Positions 30,850 through 43,472 of a DNA stretch of 64,000 nt are shown here, piece by piece. The notes below the pieces were generated by a model. That model did not search any database. It was given only the letters and a program-made list of their open reading frames with translations, and was not told the origin of the DNA. Location: contig CAINFC010000251.1 of assembly GCA_903847975.1 (NCBI GenBank), positions 1 to 64,000 of the forward strand, in the 5' to 3' direction. Every line of letters begins with the position of its first letter. The stretch's first letter is position 1. The DNA comes from an uncultured Acidobacteriota bacterium (GTDB lineage Bacteria; Acidobacteriota; UBA6911; CAINFC01). The position numbers were made by a program, and so were the translations under genes.

Positions 30850-30870
30850 GCTCTGGAGAGCCTAAACCTT
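30841..30870 (+). terminator. Perfect 12-bp hairpin at the end of rpmB
   Basis: AAGGTTTAGGCT and AGCCTAAACCTT pair perfectly around a CTGGAG loop. The rpmB stop codon is inside the left arm. No U-tract follows on the plus strand, so it may need Rho or protect the 3' end. It also faces the 3' end of ridA from the other strand. Confidence 0.6.
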
Positions 30871-30886
30871 CTCTGCCCCCCCTTCC

Positions 30887-31276
30887 TTAGCCTTCTTTGC
30901 CCGCCAGAGCGATTACATCAATTTCCACCCCTGCATCCCGGGGCAGTCGGGCGGCCTGAACGGTCGCGCGAGCCGGGGCCTGCGAACCCAGATACCGGGC
31001 ATACACTTCGTTCATGGCTACGAAATTCGCCATGTCCGCCAGGTAGACTGTTGATTTGACCACGGCATCCAGGGAGGTACCCGCAGCTTTCAGAATGGCG
31101 CTCAGGTTGAGCAGCACGCGCTCGGTCTGCGCGGTAATATCTCCGCCGATCAATTGACCGGTTTCCGGATCGAGGGGAATCTGACCGGACACGAATACCA
31201 GGCCGTTGGCGACAACCGCCTGGGAATAAGGGCCGATGGCTGCCGGTGCCTCGTGGGTGCGGACGATTTTTTTCAT
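30887..31276 (-). CDS. ridA: RidA-family reactive intermediate deaminase
   Basis: A 129-residue RidA/YjgF protein that hydrolyses reactive enamine/imine intermediates such as 2-aminoacrylate. The arginine-bearing C-terminal motif APARATVQAARLPRDAGVEIDVIA and the LVFVSGQIPLDPETG strand are both present. It lies 23 bp downstream of the RelA/SpoT homologue on the same strand, so the two are likely cotranscribed. Confidence 0.95.
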   Translation of the reverse strand: MKKIVRTHEAPAAIGPYSQAVVANGLVFVSGQIPLDPETGQLIGGDITAQTERVLLNLSAILKAAGTSLDAVVKSTVYLADMANFVAMNEVYARYLGSQAPARATVQAARLPRDAGVEIDVIALAGKEG

Positions 31277-31299
31277 TCGGTTTTTCCTTTTTCTTTGGG

Positions 31300-33486
<2,187 letters not shown>

Positions 33487-33499
33487 AGTGTGTATTATA
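33487..33499 (-). promoter_or_regulatory. -10 box directly abutting the RelA/SpoT start codon
   Basis: On the minus strand TATAAT (33494-33499) is followed by seven bases and then the ATG at 33486, so transcription would begin at or next to the A of the start codon. No ribosome binding site is visible. The matching -35 is weak (TTGTCC at a short 13-bp spacing). Confidence 0.5.
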
Positions 33500-33535
33500 C
33501 CCAAGGCCGGGAGGACAACCGTCCCGCGGCCGATC

Positions 33536-33562
33536 AAAAAAAAAGCGCTCCCGGGGGAGCGC
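33536..33562 (-). terminator. Rho-independent terminator of the tonB-exb operon
   Basis: On the minus strand GCGCTCC-CCCG-GGAGCGC is followed by nine T residues (33536-33544 read as A on the plus strand). It lies downstream of the TPR lipoprotein gene, the last gene of the tonB-exbB-exbD-exbD operon. Confidence 0.85.
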
Positions 33563-33600
33563 TTTGCAAATAGCGGGTGGGTACAGGTTTAAGACGGGTG

Positions 33601-34380
33601 TTAATCCTTTTTCAGATTAAGAACCCGAGTATCCTTGGCTTCCTTGGCAGCCTTTTCCAGCTCCATCGCCTTCAGGGCAACCGAATCGGCCTTCAGCAGG
33701 ATCTGATTCTTCTCCGAGTCGCTGGTCATGAATTTGGCTTTCTCGCGGTAGAGAAGATTCAGATAATGCATGGCCTCAAAATAGCTGGCCTTCATCTTGA
33801 TGGAATCCTCGAGAGCCTTGATTCCCTCGTCGATGACGGCGTTGATTTCGGTCTTCTGGGAAGGCGTAATGTCGCCGACTTTTTCTCCGGTCAACCCGGT
33901 GGCATCGATGGAAATATCATAGTCGATGACGCCGATTCGATACAAGGCCTCGTAGTTTTTCGGATCCTTGCTGATAATTTTCCGGCACCACTCCTTCGAT
34001 TTGTCATATTGCTTCAGCTGGTAATAAAGCTGAGCGATATAGACCATCGCGCTGGCATTGCCCGGATTTTTCTGCAGGACCGTTTCGAAACCCCGAATGG
34101 CATCCTCGGCATATTTGATATTGGCCGGCTCCGTGGAACCGGGTACAAACAGGGCGGCATAGGAGGTCGCCATGTAGCTGTAGGGCTCCAGGAAGGTAGG
34201 ATCTAATGCAATGGCATTCTTGAAATATTTGATGGCATCGCTGTACTTCTGTTCCTTGAAGGAACCCACTCCTTTATTCAGCTCCCCGCGGGACTGCAGC
34301 TTGTCGTAAAACGAGCAGCCGGCGCCGGTAAGAAGCAGAGTGGCCAGAAGCAGAACGACCACGGCTTTACTGTGAGACAT
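33601..34380 (-). CDS. TPR lipoprotein, last gene of the tonB operon
   Basis: A 259-residue lipoprotein: signal peptide with lipobox LTGAGC (lipidated cysteine near 22) followed by TPR units (YSDAIKYFKNAIALDPTF, PGNASAMVYIAQLYYQLKQYDKSKEWC) and a charged helical C-terminus. It sits 82 bp after exbD in the tonB-exbB-exbD-exbD operon and is followed by the operon terminator. Periplasmic TPR lipoproteins commonly assemble outer-membrane or envelope machines. A role in organising the TonB complex is plausible but inferred. Confidence 0.85.
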   Translation of the reverse strand: MSHSKAVVVLLLATLLLTGAGCSFYDKLQSRGELNKGVGSFKEQKYSDAIKYFKNAIALDPTFLEPYSYMATSYAALFVPGSTEPANIKYAEDAIRGFETVLQKNPGNASAMVYIAQLYYQLKQYDKSKEWCRKIISKDPKNYEALYRIGVIDYDISIDATGLTGEKVGDITPSQKTEINAVIDEGIKALEDSIKMKASYFEAMHYLNLLYREKAKFMTSDSEKNQILLKADSVALKAMELEKAAKEAKDTRVLNLKKD

Positions 34381-34462
34381 ATGAACTCCAGACGATTGGA
34401 TGATTACGGATTAATCAGGACCATTTCCGCTTGGGTATCGGAATACGCCATCGCAACCGGGC

Positions 34463-34873
34463 TTAATTGATCTCGGTCAGCAGACCGACATCCCCTACGC
34501 CCGCCCCTTTGGCGATATCAATAATCTTGACCACATCGCCGTAGAGCAACTTGGAACTCGCGGAAATAAACATGTTTTTGTTTGCCCTGGCCTTGTAGAT
34601 ATCCAGCAGCTTGTTGCCCAGAGTCTCCAGGGTAATCGGGTCGGCATTGACCTTAAGATTCAATCTCTCATCCATCGAAACGACGATGACCGAGGGATCC
34701 ACCTGTGCCTGCTGGTCTTTCGGCGAAGGTTGAGGAACCTTCACGTCCAGGTCCAGCTGTTGTGCCGGCGAAACTACCATGAAGATAATCAGGAGCACGA
34801 GCAAGATGTCGATGTAAGGGGTGATATTGGGGCTGGCCATAGCCTTGCCCTTTTTCCCAACATCCATTGCCAT
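34463..34873 (-). CDS. exbD: ExbD/TolR biopolymer transport protein (second copy)
   Basis: A 136-residue inner-membrane protein with a single N-terminal transmembrane helix (about 24-41), in which the essential aspartate sits (PYIDILLVLLIIF), and a periplasmic domain. It works with ExbB to convert the proton gradient into TonB motion. It is the second of two tandem exbD genes, distinct in sequence from the first, and follows it by 66 bp. Confidence 0.93.
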   Translation of the reverse strand: MAMDVGKKGKAMASPNITPYIDILLVLLIIFMVVSPAQQLDLDVKVPQPSPKDQQAQVDPSVIVVSMDERLNLKVNADPITLETLGNKLLDIYKARANKNMFISASSKLLYGDVVKIIDIAKGAGVGDVGLLTEIN

Positions 34874-34939
34874 ATTATTTAAACTCCCGTTATAGTAATT
34901 TAATTCGAAAGAAGACGCCGGCCGAAGTCGGCGTCCATC

Positions 34940-35353
34940 CTACTTGACTTTTTCCGTCATCAGGCCGATGCGATCGATCCCCGCCGTGCGGCAGGAATTC
35001 ACCACATCGACAACGCGGCCGTACGGTACAGCCTGATCGCTCTTGATGAACAGCCACTTTTCGCTCTTGTTGGCAAACCATTCGGTCAGCCGGGAAACGA
35101 GCTCGTTGTCGTTTATGGGGTTTTTGTTGAAGTAGGTACGCCCTTCACGGGTCAAGGCAATCATGGCCGCATCTTCCCGATCCGCTTCCGGCGCATCCAG
35201 GGGGTTGACGGCCTTGGGCAGGTTGACCGTGATGCCTTCCTGGATCAATGGTGCGGTGATCATGAAAATGATCAGCAGCACCAGCATGATATCGGCCATC
35301 GGAGTTACGTTGATCTCCGAATTGACCTTCTTGCTGAGATGCTTATTTCCCAC
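34940..35353 (-). CDS. exbD: ExbD/TolR biopolymer transport protein (first copy)
   Basis: A 137-residue ExbD with the membrane segment MADIMLVLLIIFMITAPL (aspartate within the helix start) and a periplasmic domain. No ATG is available at the expected place. GTG at 35353 starts VGNKHLSKKVNSEINVTP, overlaps the exbB stop by 11 bp and has AAAGG eight bases upstream, so it is the preferred start. The open frame running further upstream is translation of exbB DNA in another frame. Confidence 0.92.
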   Translation of the reverse strand: MGNKHLSKKVNSEINVTPMADIMLVLLIIFMITAPLIQEGITVNLPKAVNPLDAPEADREDAAMIALTREGRTYFNKNPINDNELVSRLTEWFANKSEKWLFIKSDQAVPYGRVVDVVNSCRTAGIDRIGLMTEKVK

Positions 35354-36026
35354 CGGATTTGCCTTTCTGCTGGATGAAATAGTCCACCAGCTCACTGGAG
35401 GAGTTGTCCATTTCCACGGTAAAGCTATCGATCTTGGTAGTGAAGTAGTTGTAGAAAACCACGGCGATGACCGCAACCAGAATTCCGAAAGCGGTGGTGA
35501 TCAGCGCTTCAGCGATACCGGCCGCGACAGCAGCGATACCGGCCGACTGGGCGGCGCTCATGCCCATAAACGCGTTGATGATGCCGAAGGTGGTTCCGAA
35601 CAGGCCGATAAACGGGGAGGTGCTGGCGATGGTGGCCAAACCGCCCAGTCCGCGCTTGAAGTCTTCCAGGGTAATGGCAGTGGCTCTTTCCAGGGCGCGC
35701 TTGGAAGCTTCCACCGCCTCACCCGGAATATCCTTGCTCTGCTGATGAGCGCGGAACTCCTGCAGCCCGGAATAGATCACCTTCGCCAGGTGGCTCTTGT
35801 TGTACTGCTCGGCGACGGCCAGCGCGTCGTCAAAACGATTTTCCTTGAGGGCCTGTGTCAGGGGCTCTACGAGTTCGCGAGACTGCTTCTTCGCCTTGTA
35901 ATAGGTCAAGAAACGCTCAACGGCAACACTAATCGACCAAACCGACATGACAAAAAGAACGAGGGCAACGCTCTTTGCCACCATACCCATCTGATTCCAC
36001 AGATCTATCAAAGTAAGATTCTGCAT
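35343..36026 (-). CDS. exbB: ExbB/TolQ proton-channel protein
   Basis: A 227-residue ExbB/TolQ/MotA-family inner-membrane protein with three predicted transmembrane helices: about 17-36, and the pair near 125-145 and 160-185. The conserved channel segment GLGGLATIASTSPFIGLFGTTFGI is present. It uses proton flow with ExbD to energise TonB. The gene follows tonB by 53 bp and overlaps exbD. Confidence 0.95.
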   Translation of the reverse strand: MQNLTLIDLWNQMGMVAKSVALVLFVMSVWSISVAVERFLTYYKAKKQSRELVEPLTQALKENRFDDALAVAEQYNKSHLAKVIYSGLQEFRAHQQSKDIPGEAVEASKRALERATAITLEDFKRGLGGLATIASTSPFIGLFGTTFGIINAFMGMSAAQSAGIAAVAAGIAEALITTAFGILVAVIAVVFYNYFTTKIDSFTVEMDNSSSELVDYFIQQKGKSGGK

Positions 36027-36079
36027 TTTAAATTAGCCTCCAAAACGGTTGAAAATAATGACGACAGCCCGCACAAGGG

Positions 36080-36859
36080 CTACCTCAAGTTGAAAATTAC
36101 GGTTACCGTAGCAATCACGGGCACCGGTTCACCATTAAGTAATGTAGGGGAGTAGCGCCATTGCCGGACCGCTTCGATGGCGGCGTTATCCAGCAGGGGA
36201 TTGCCACGCACTACCTTGATATCGTTCACCTGTCCGGTCTCATCCACCGTGACCTGCAGCAACACTACACCCTGAACACGGGCACGCTTCGCCAGCTCCG
36301 GATAGGTTGGCTCGACACGCTTAATGAGTTTGGATTCCTGCACACTGCCACCAACTCGAATAGGATCGCGCTTTTTAGGCTTGGGTGGCGGCGGCGGCGG
36401 CGGGGCCGTACCTCCCGATCCAAGGGAACTGACCACTCCGCCAGCGATTCCGCCGGGAACTCCGCCAGCCATACCGCCGGGCATACCGCCGGGAACTCCA
36501 CCGACCTGTCCCATCTGGGCGGTCAGGTCAATATCATCCTGCGGAGGGGGAATTTCTTTGGGAATTTCCGTGGGAGCAACAAACTGATTGGGATCAACCA
36601 CCACGCGCTGAACCACAGGAGCCCGCGCCTGGGAAGGCGGTGGTGGCGGTGGGGGCGGCGGCGGGGGGGGTGGCGGCGGTGCCACCAGAAAAGTCAGCAC
36701 CTCGTTTTCCGGAAGCACCTGAAACCAGATCAGAGGGCCGATCACTATGCCGATAATAATGAGTACATGAAGAAACAGGGATACGCAGGCCATCGCCAGC
36801 TGGCGGATCATGGCTTTCGCGCCTCCCGGGCCGGACGTTAATAATGCACTTTCTAACAT
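36080..36859 (-). CDS. tonB: TonB energy transducer with unusually proline- and glycine-rich linker
   Basis: A 259-residue TonB. It has one N-terminal transmembrane helix (about 22-45), 15 consecutive prolines (about 61-75) and a GGxPGG-type glycine-rich stretch (about 117-145). A second proline run follows, then the TonB C-terminal domain (PTYPELAKRARVQGVV and VRQWRYSPTLLNGEPV). It transmits energy to outer-membrane receptors such as the Oar-like one at 4.2 kb. GGAGG precedes ATG 36859, and a consensus promoter lies at 36940-36968. First gene of the operon tonB-exbB-exbD-exbD-TPR lipoprotein. Confidence 0.95.
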   Translation of the reverse strand: MLESALLTSGPGGAKAMIRQLAMACVSLFLHVLIIIGIVIGPLIWFQVLPENEVLTFLVAPPPPPPPPPPPPPPPSQARAPVVQRVVVDPNQFVAPTEIPKEIPPPQDDIDLTAQMGQVGGVPGGMPGGMAGGVPGGIAGGVVSSLGSGGTAPPPPPPPKPKKRDPIRVGGSVQESKLIKRVEPTYPELAKRARVQGVVLLQVTVDETGQVNDIKVVRGNPLLDNAAIEAVRQWRYSPTLLNGEPVPVIATVTVIFNLR

Positions 36860-36939
36860 GGTATTTCACCTTCCTCCAGACCCAGTCAATCCAGGTAACT
36901 CAGACAAAAAGAGCTCCCCGGGTTGGCTTTGGTTGCTTT

Positions 36940-36968
36940 ATCTTATTATCGAAATCTTTGACTGTCAA
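36940..36968 (-). promoter_or_regulatory. Promoter of the tonB operon
   Basis: On the minus strand TTGACA (36963-36968), a 17-bp spacer and TAAGAT (36940-36945), about 80 bp upstream of the tonB start. No iron-box-like operator was recognised. Confidence 0.65.
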
Positions 36969-37028
36969 GATAATTTTAACAGCGTATTCCGATTTTCTAA
37001 TAAAAAAGAATTGGTAACCTACCGTTTC

Positions 37029-38225
37029 CTACCTTTTCCCTTCCAGATTGCGCTTGACGAAAGAATCCCAGGCAAGCACGATCGGACTGGCTATAGCTAT
37101 CGAGGAGTAGGTACCCACAATAATGCCGATGACCAGCGCGAACGAAAAACCATCCAGCACTTCCCCGCCGAACAGGAATATCGAAATCACGGCCAGAAAG
37201 GTCAAACCGGAAGTCAAAATGGTCCGGTTCAGGGTCTGGTTAATGCTGGCGTTCATAATCTGCAGAAAGCTCTCTTTCCGAAGCAGGCGAAGGTTTTCGC
37301 GGATCCGGTCGTAGATGACAATCGTATCATTCACGCTATATCCTACAAGGGTGAGAAGCGATGCAATTACAATCAGGCTGATTTCCCTGCCAGTCAGGAG
37401 GAAAAAGCCCAGGGTAATGACAACGTCGTGAAAGAGGGCGACCACAGCCCCGATCCCATAGCTCCAGCTCTTGAACCGGAAAGCAATATAGACCAGCATA
37501 CCGGCCAGCGAGAAAAGCACGGCATAGGCAGCCTTTTCGCGTAAATCCTTTCCGACAATCGCCCCGATTGCCTGCACGCCCTGCACGGAGAAGGCTCCGG
37601 CATAGAACTTCTCCTTGATTTTCGACAAGGCGGCATCGGAAACCGACTCCACCCCGCGAAGATCGTCCGTCGACTTCAAAACGCCCAAAGTCTTTCTCTT
37701 TTCCAAAATCCGGGCGGCCAGGGCATCGTAGGCCGCCGTCTGCTCCGAAAGGGTTTTCACCGGCTTGATATTGAGCGGATCCTGCGCCAGCATAGCCGCC
37801 GACAACCCGGCTACCCCCAGATCCCCGTCATTCAAATCGATCCGGTCGGAGCCGGCCGCATCCGAAGGAAAGCTGGCCTTCAGGGCCTCCTTGATCAGCC
37901 GGGTCTGCCCTTCCACTGAATCGGATTCTCCCGCCTGCTTTTCCATTTTGATCTGAACCCGGTTTTCGGCAGCCTTCCCGAAGGTCTGCAGGAAGGGAGT
38001 CACGCCGGGAAGCTTGGTCTCCAGCGCGGAGCGCAGCTTGCCGAGGTCGGGAGGCTGCTGGAACTGCACCTGGGCCACGGTTCCTCCGGTGAAATCGATG
38101 CCCAGAATAAACCCTCCCCGGACCAGAAACATCACCGCGGACATCAGAATCAGGGCTCCGGAAACCAGGAAAAAGTATCCGCGTTTGCCGAGCCAGTCAA
38201 ATTGCACGTTTCGAAAAATTTCCAT
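37029..38225 (-). CDS. secF: Protein translocase subunit SecF with enlarged periplasmic domain
   Basis: A 398-residue SecF, the proton-driven partner of SecD in Sec export. Transmembrane segments lie at about 17-37 and in a cluster from 235 to 390. The family motif GIDFTGGTVAQVQF is near 43-56, and the conserved loop VGYSVNDTIVIYDRIREN follows. E. coli SecF is 323 residues; the extra length is in the periplasmic P1 region (about 60-230), which includes a helical hairpin. It lies 172 bp downstream of secD in a tgt-yajC-secD-secF order. Confidence 0.95.
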   Translation of the reverse strand: MEIFRNVQFDWLGKRGYFFLVSGALILMSAVMFLVRGGFILGIDFTGGTVAQVQFQQPPDLGKLRSALETKLPGVTPFLQTFGKAAENRVQIKMEKQAGESDSVEGQTRLIKEALKASFPSDAAGSDRIDLNDGDLGVAGLSAAMLAQDPLNIKPVKTLSEQTAAYDALAARILEKRKTLGVLKSTDDLRGVESVSDAALSKIKEKFYAGAFSVQGVQAIGAIVGKDLREKAAYAVLFSLAGMLVYIAFRFKSWSYGIGAVVALFHDVVITLGFFLLTGREISLIVIASLLTLVGYSVNDTIVIYDRIRENLRLLRKESFLQIMNASINQTLNRTILTSGLTFLAVISIFLFGGEVLDGFSFALVIGIIVGTYSSIAIASPIVLAWDSFVKRNLEGKR

Positions 38226-38397
38226 GGAATCTCCAAACCACCTTAAATCACAACCGGCCTTCTCAGCAGCAAGAGGAAGAGGGAAGCCATGAGATTTTCA
38301 CTCCAATTAGACACCGGTTCCCCTTAAAAGTTCCTTGCTTTGCCCCGGAAAAAAGGATTGAACTTCGAAAGCCTGTTTGCGTTTTTAGAATCGATAT

Positions 38398-39999
38398 CTA
38401 GATTGAAATTTTTTCCACCTGGCGGTTTCCGAACACAAATTCAAACACCGTCCGGGAAACAAAAATGGAGGTAAACATATTGGCGATAAGACCCACTGCC
38501 AGCGTAACCGCGAACCCTCGGATCGGCCCGGTTCCGAACTGGAAAAGGAACGCGGAGGAGATCAGGGCGGTCAGGTGGGTGTCGAAAATGGTCCAGAAAA
38601 CCCGCCCGAACCCCAGATCGATTGCCGTCCGTACGGTCTTGCCGTTGCGAAGCTCTTCCTTGATTCGCTCGTAGATCAGCACATTGGAGTCCACGCCGAC
38701 GCCGATGGTCAGGATAACCCCGGCGATCCCGGGCAGAGTGAGCACCGCGCCGAAATAGCCCAGGGCGCCGAGAAGCATGATCAGGTTGACGACCAGGGCA
38801 AAAATGGCGTTGAAGCCGGTCATTCGGTAGTAGATGATCATGGCGGCAATCACCAGGGCCAGCCCGATCAGACAGGCGATAACTCCCTGGCGGATGGAAT
38901 CATAGCCCAGGGAGGGACCGACGCTGTTTTCGCTGATGATGCGAATGGAAGCGGGCAGAGCACCGGAGCGCAGCACCAGCGCCAGATCCTCCGCCGACTG
39001 CATGGTAAAAGTCTGGCTGGTGATGACCGCGCTCTCCGAAAACTTGGTCTGGATGACCGGGGCCGACATAACGCGATTATCGAGCACGATGGCCATCTGC
39101 CGGCCCACATTGGCCGCTGTAGTGCTGCCCGCCAGCCGTGCGCCCTCGGAGTTAAGGAAAAACTCTACCTGAGGACGGTTGAACCGGTCCATGCTGCGCC
39201 GCGCCGTCTTGAGGTGCTGCCCGGAAATGGAGGCCGCCTTGCGAACCACCATGTACTGAACGCCGGCGCTGGCAGCGCCATTTTCGCTGTCGCGGCCGGA
39301 GTAAGGCAGAAGCTCCAGGTCGGAGGGAATGGAGCCCGAGTAGGCCTGCATAGCGGATTCGCGGGTTGGGAAAGGCCCGCCCTTATCGGCGGGAACCAGC
39401 TTCAGAGCCAGCTGAGCCGTATTCTGGATAATTTCCTTCACCCGACCGGGATCGTCCACGCCGGGCAGCTCGACGATGATCTGGTCGGCTACCACCGCCC
39501 CGCTGCTGCCGTAAATCTGCAGAACCGGCTCCCGCACACCCATGGCATCCACGCGCTGGCGGATCGTCTCCAGGGCCTGCCGCACCGTCAGCTCCTGCGT
39601 CTGGCGGATAAAGGAGCTCTTCATGGACATCATCCAGACCTGACGCCCTTCCTGGTTGGAGGTGCGAATATCCCACACCCCGGAATAATTGCCTTCCAGG
39701 TAAGCGTCGATATCCGGTTTTTTGTCGGCAAGGGCGGTTGTGACTTCCAGCTTCCCCTCATCCATCCGCTTGAAAGTAATGGGGATGGATTTTTCACGCA
39801 GTTCCGTGGTGATCCGCTCCCCGGCCTGATCCGCCTCGGCATTGATGGCATCCGCGGTCATTACCTGGAGCGTCAGGTGGATGCCGCCTTGCAGATCCAA
39901 GCCCAGCTTGATCTTGTCCTGCAACGGGAAAAAGAGGTAGACACACAGGCCGATCACGCCGACGATGGTCAACAAACGCCACTTAAGGTTCTTTTTCAT
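38398..39999 (-). CDS. secD: Protein translocase subunit SecD
   Basis: A 533-residue SecD with an N-terminal membrane helix (about 8-25), the KLGLDLQGGIHLTLQV motif, a large periplasmic domain (about 45-350) and five clustered membrane helices at the C-terminus, including GVGVDSNVLIYERIKEEL. It pulls proteins out of SecYEG using the proton-motive force. Located between yajC and secF. Confidence 0.97.
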   Translation of the reverse strand: MKKNLKWRLLTIVGVIGLCVYLFFPLQDKIKLGLDLQGGIHLTLQVMTADAINAEADQAGERITTELREKSIPITFKRMDEGKLEVTTALADKKPDIDAYLEGNYSGVWDIRTSNQEGRQVWMMSMKSSFIRQTQELTVRQALETIRQRVDAMGVREPVLQIYGSSGAVVADQIIVELPGVDDPGRVKEIIQNTAQLALKLVPADKGGPFPTRESAMQAYSGSIPSDLELLPYSGRDSENGAASAGVQYMVVRKAASISGQHLKTARRSMDRFNRPQVEFFLNSEGARLAGSTTAANVGRQMAIVLDNRVMSAPVIQTKFSESAVITSQTFTMQSAEDLALVLRSGALPASIRIISENSVGPSLGYDSIRQGVIACLIGLALVIAAMIIYYRMTGFNAIFALVVNLIMLLGALGYFGAVLTLPGIAGVILTIGVGVDSNVLIYERIKEELRNGKTVRTAIDLGFGRVFWTIFDTHLTALISSAFLFQFGTGPIRGFAVTLAVGLIANMFTSIFVSRTVFEFVFGNRQVEKISI

Positions 40000-40084
40000 G
40001 ACTCTTTTCGGAAAATGAAATTAAAAGCTATGTTCTTGAAAAAAGAGGAGACAGTTTCACGGATTCCCCGCCGCCTGGGCCGCT

Positions 40085-40417
40085 TTAGCCTTGCTTTTCT
40101 TCCGACTGCAGGCCTGCAATAGCGCTTTTGGCGATCTCAATTTTGACCTGGTCGGAGATTTTCAGATGAAAGCTGTTTTCCTTGATGCCGGCAATCGTTC
40201 CGAAAATCCCACTGCTGGTGATGACCCGGTCTCCGTTTTTCAGGTTGGCAATCATAGCATCCATCTTTTTCTGGCGCTTGCGCGCCGGCATGACCAGGAG
40301 GAAGTAAAAAATGACCACGATGGCCACCATGGGAAGCATGCTGACCAGCATTTCATTGGTGGAAGCCTGCTGGGCTAAAAATGAAAGTGCCATATTATTT
40401 ACCGTTTCCAATAGCAA
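40085..40417 (-). CDS. yajC: Preprotein translocase accessory subunit YajC
   Basis: A small protein with one transmembrane helix (IVVIFYFLLVMPARKRQKK) and the YajC core DRVITSSGIFGTIAGI. It joins the SecDF complex. A TTG at 40417 with GGGAG upstream or an ATG at 40393 could start it; the longer TTG form (110 residues) is listed. Lies 85 bp before secD. Confidence 0.93.
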   Translation of the reverse strand: MLLETVNNMALSFLAQQASTNEMLVSMLPMVAIVVIFYFLLVMPARKRQKKMDAMIANLKNGDRVITSSGIFGTIAGIKENSFHLKISDQVKIEIAKSAIAGLQSEEKQG

Positions 40418-40502
40418 AACCGACTCCCGGGAGTCCTCCTACCGTGCGAAAACCGGCAGGAATCCCGGCAATTTCTCACAACTCAGCACGGATCCGTGCA
40501 TT

Positions 40503-42523
<2,021 letters not shown>

Positions 42524-42583
42524 ACCCGAAAACGAATCTCCCGCGCACCGCCGCTCGGGGAATCACTCTCTGGAGGAAGGATC

Positions 42584-43405
42584 ATGAGCCTCATAAAACA
42601 GAAGATAGCCATCATCGGAACCGGCAAGATGGGTTCGATTCTGCTGCAATCCATGCTGAATCAAAATCTCCTTTCCGCGGACCAGCTGAAGGCCACCGAC
42701 AAGGCGGCGGACAAAGGGCTACCCGCCCGCATGGCGCTCCCTGTTCCGGTGGGCTCAAACAACCCGGAAGCCGCGGCCTGGGCCGACATCATTTTGCTCT
42801 GCGTCAAGCCGCAGGTGGTAAAGACGGTTGTCGAAGAAATAAGGCCCCAACTGGAAGAAAGCAAGCTGCTGATATCCATCGCCGCTTCCGTCCCCACCGG
42901 CCTGATTGAGAAGGCCGCAGGAATTTCCGTGCCGGTGGTCCGCGCCATGCCCAACACGGCCTGCTCCATCGGCTCCGGGATGACCGGAATTTGCAGGGGG
43001 CGCTTCGCCAACGAGGAACACCTGGCCATGACCCGCTCCATTTTCAATACTTTCGGCCGCTCGGTAATCATCGAAGAGGGCCTGATGGACGCGGTGACCG
43101 GTCTTTCCGGAAGCGGCCCGGCGTTTGTCTACATTATTCTCGAGTCGCTGGCGGAAGCCGGTGTGAAGGTCGGACTGCCGCGCGATATCGCCACCGAGCT
43201 GGCCGCACAGACGGTCCTGGGCGCTGCCCAGATGGTGCTGGAAACGGGCCACCATCCGGCACTGCTCAAGGACGCGGTAACCACTCCTGCCGGCTGCACC
43301 ATTGACGGAATTCTGGAGCTGGAGGAAGGGAAGCTCCGGGTCACCTTGATCAAAGCCGTAGTCAAAGCCGCCGAAAGAGCCCGCCAGCTGGTGCATTCCC
43401 ACTGA
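42584..43405 (+). CDS. proC: Pyrroline-5-carboxylate reductase
   Basis: A 273-residue ProC catalysing the last step of proline synthesis with NAD(P)H. N-terminal Rossmann motif IAIIGTGKMGSILL, the CVKPQVV strand, AMPNTACSIGSG, and the C-terminal signature TPAGCTIDGILELEEGKLRV are all present. GGAGG precedes ATG. Alone in its strand context between the methyltransferase and the MFS gene. Confidence 0.96.
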   Translation: MSLIKQKIAIIGTGKMGSILLQSMLNQNLLSADQLKATDKAADKGLPARMALPVPVGSNNPEAAAWADIILLCVKPQVVKTVVEEIRPQLEESKLLISIAASVPTGLIEKAAGISVPVVRAMPNTACSIGSGMTGICRGRFANEEHLAMTRSIFNTFGRSVIIEEGLMDAVTGLSGSGPAFVYIILESLAEAGVKVGLPRDIATELAAQTVLGAAQMVLETGHHPALLKDAVTTPAGCTIDGILELEEGKLRVTLIKAVVKAAERARQLVHSH

Positions 43406-43472
43406 CGGCCATACGGCACCATAAGCTTGGAAAACCTCAGGAGATGACGGAGCCAACGGAAAGGAATCAGCC

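Noticed and set aside
36635-36678. Proline run in tonB considered as a second slippery tract
   Set aside because: The run is encoded by mixed CCx codons rather than a homopolymer and proline-rich linkers are normal in TonB.
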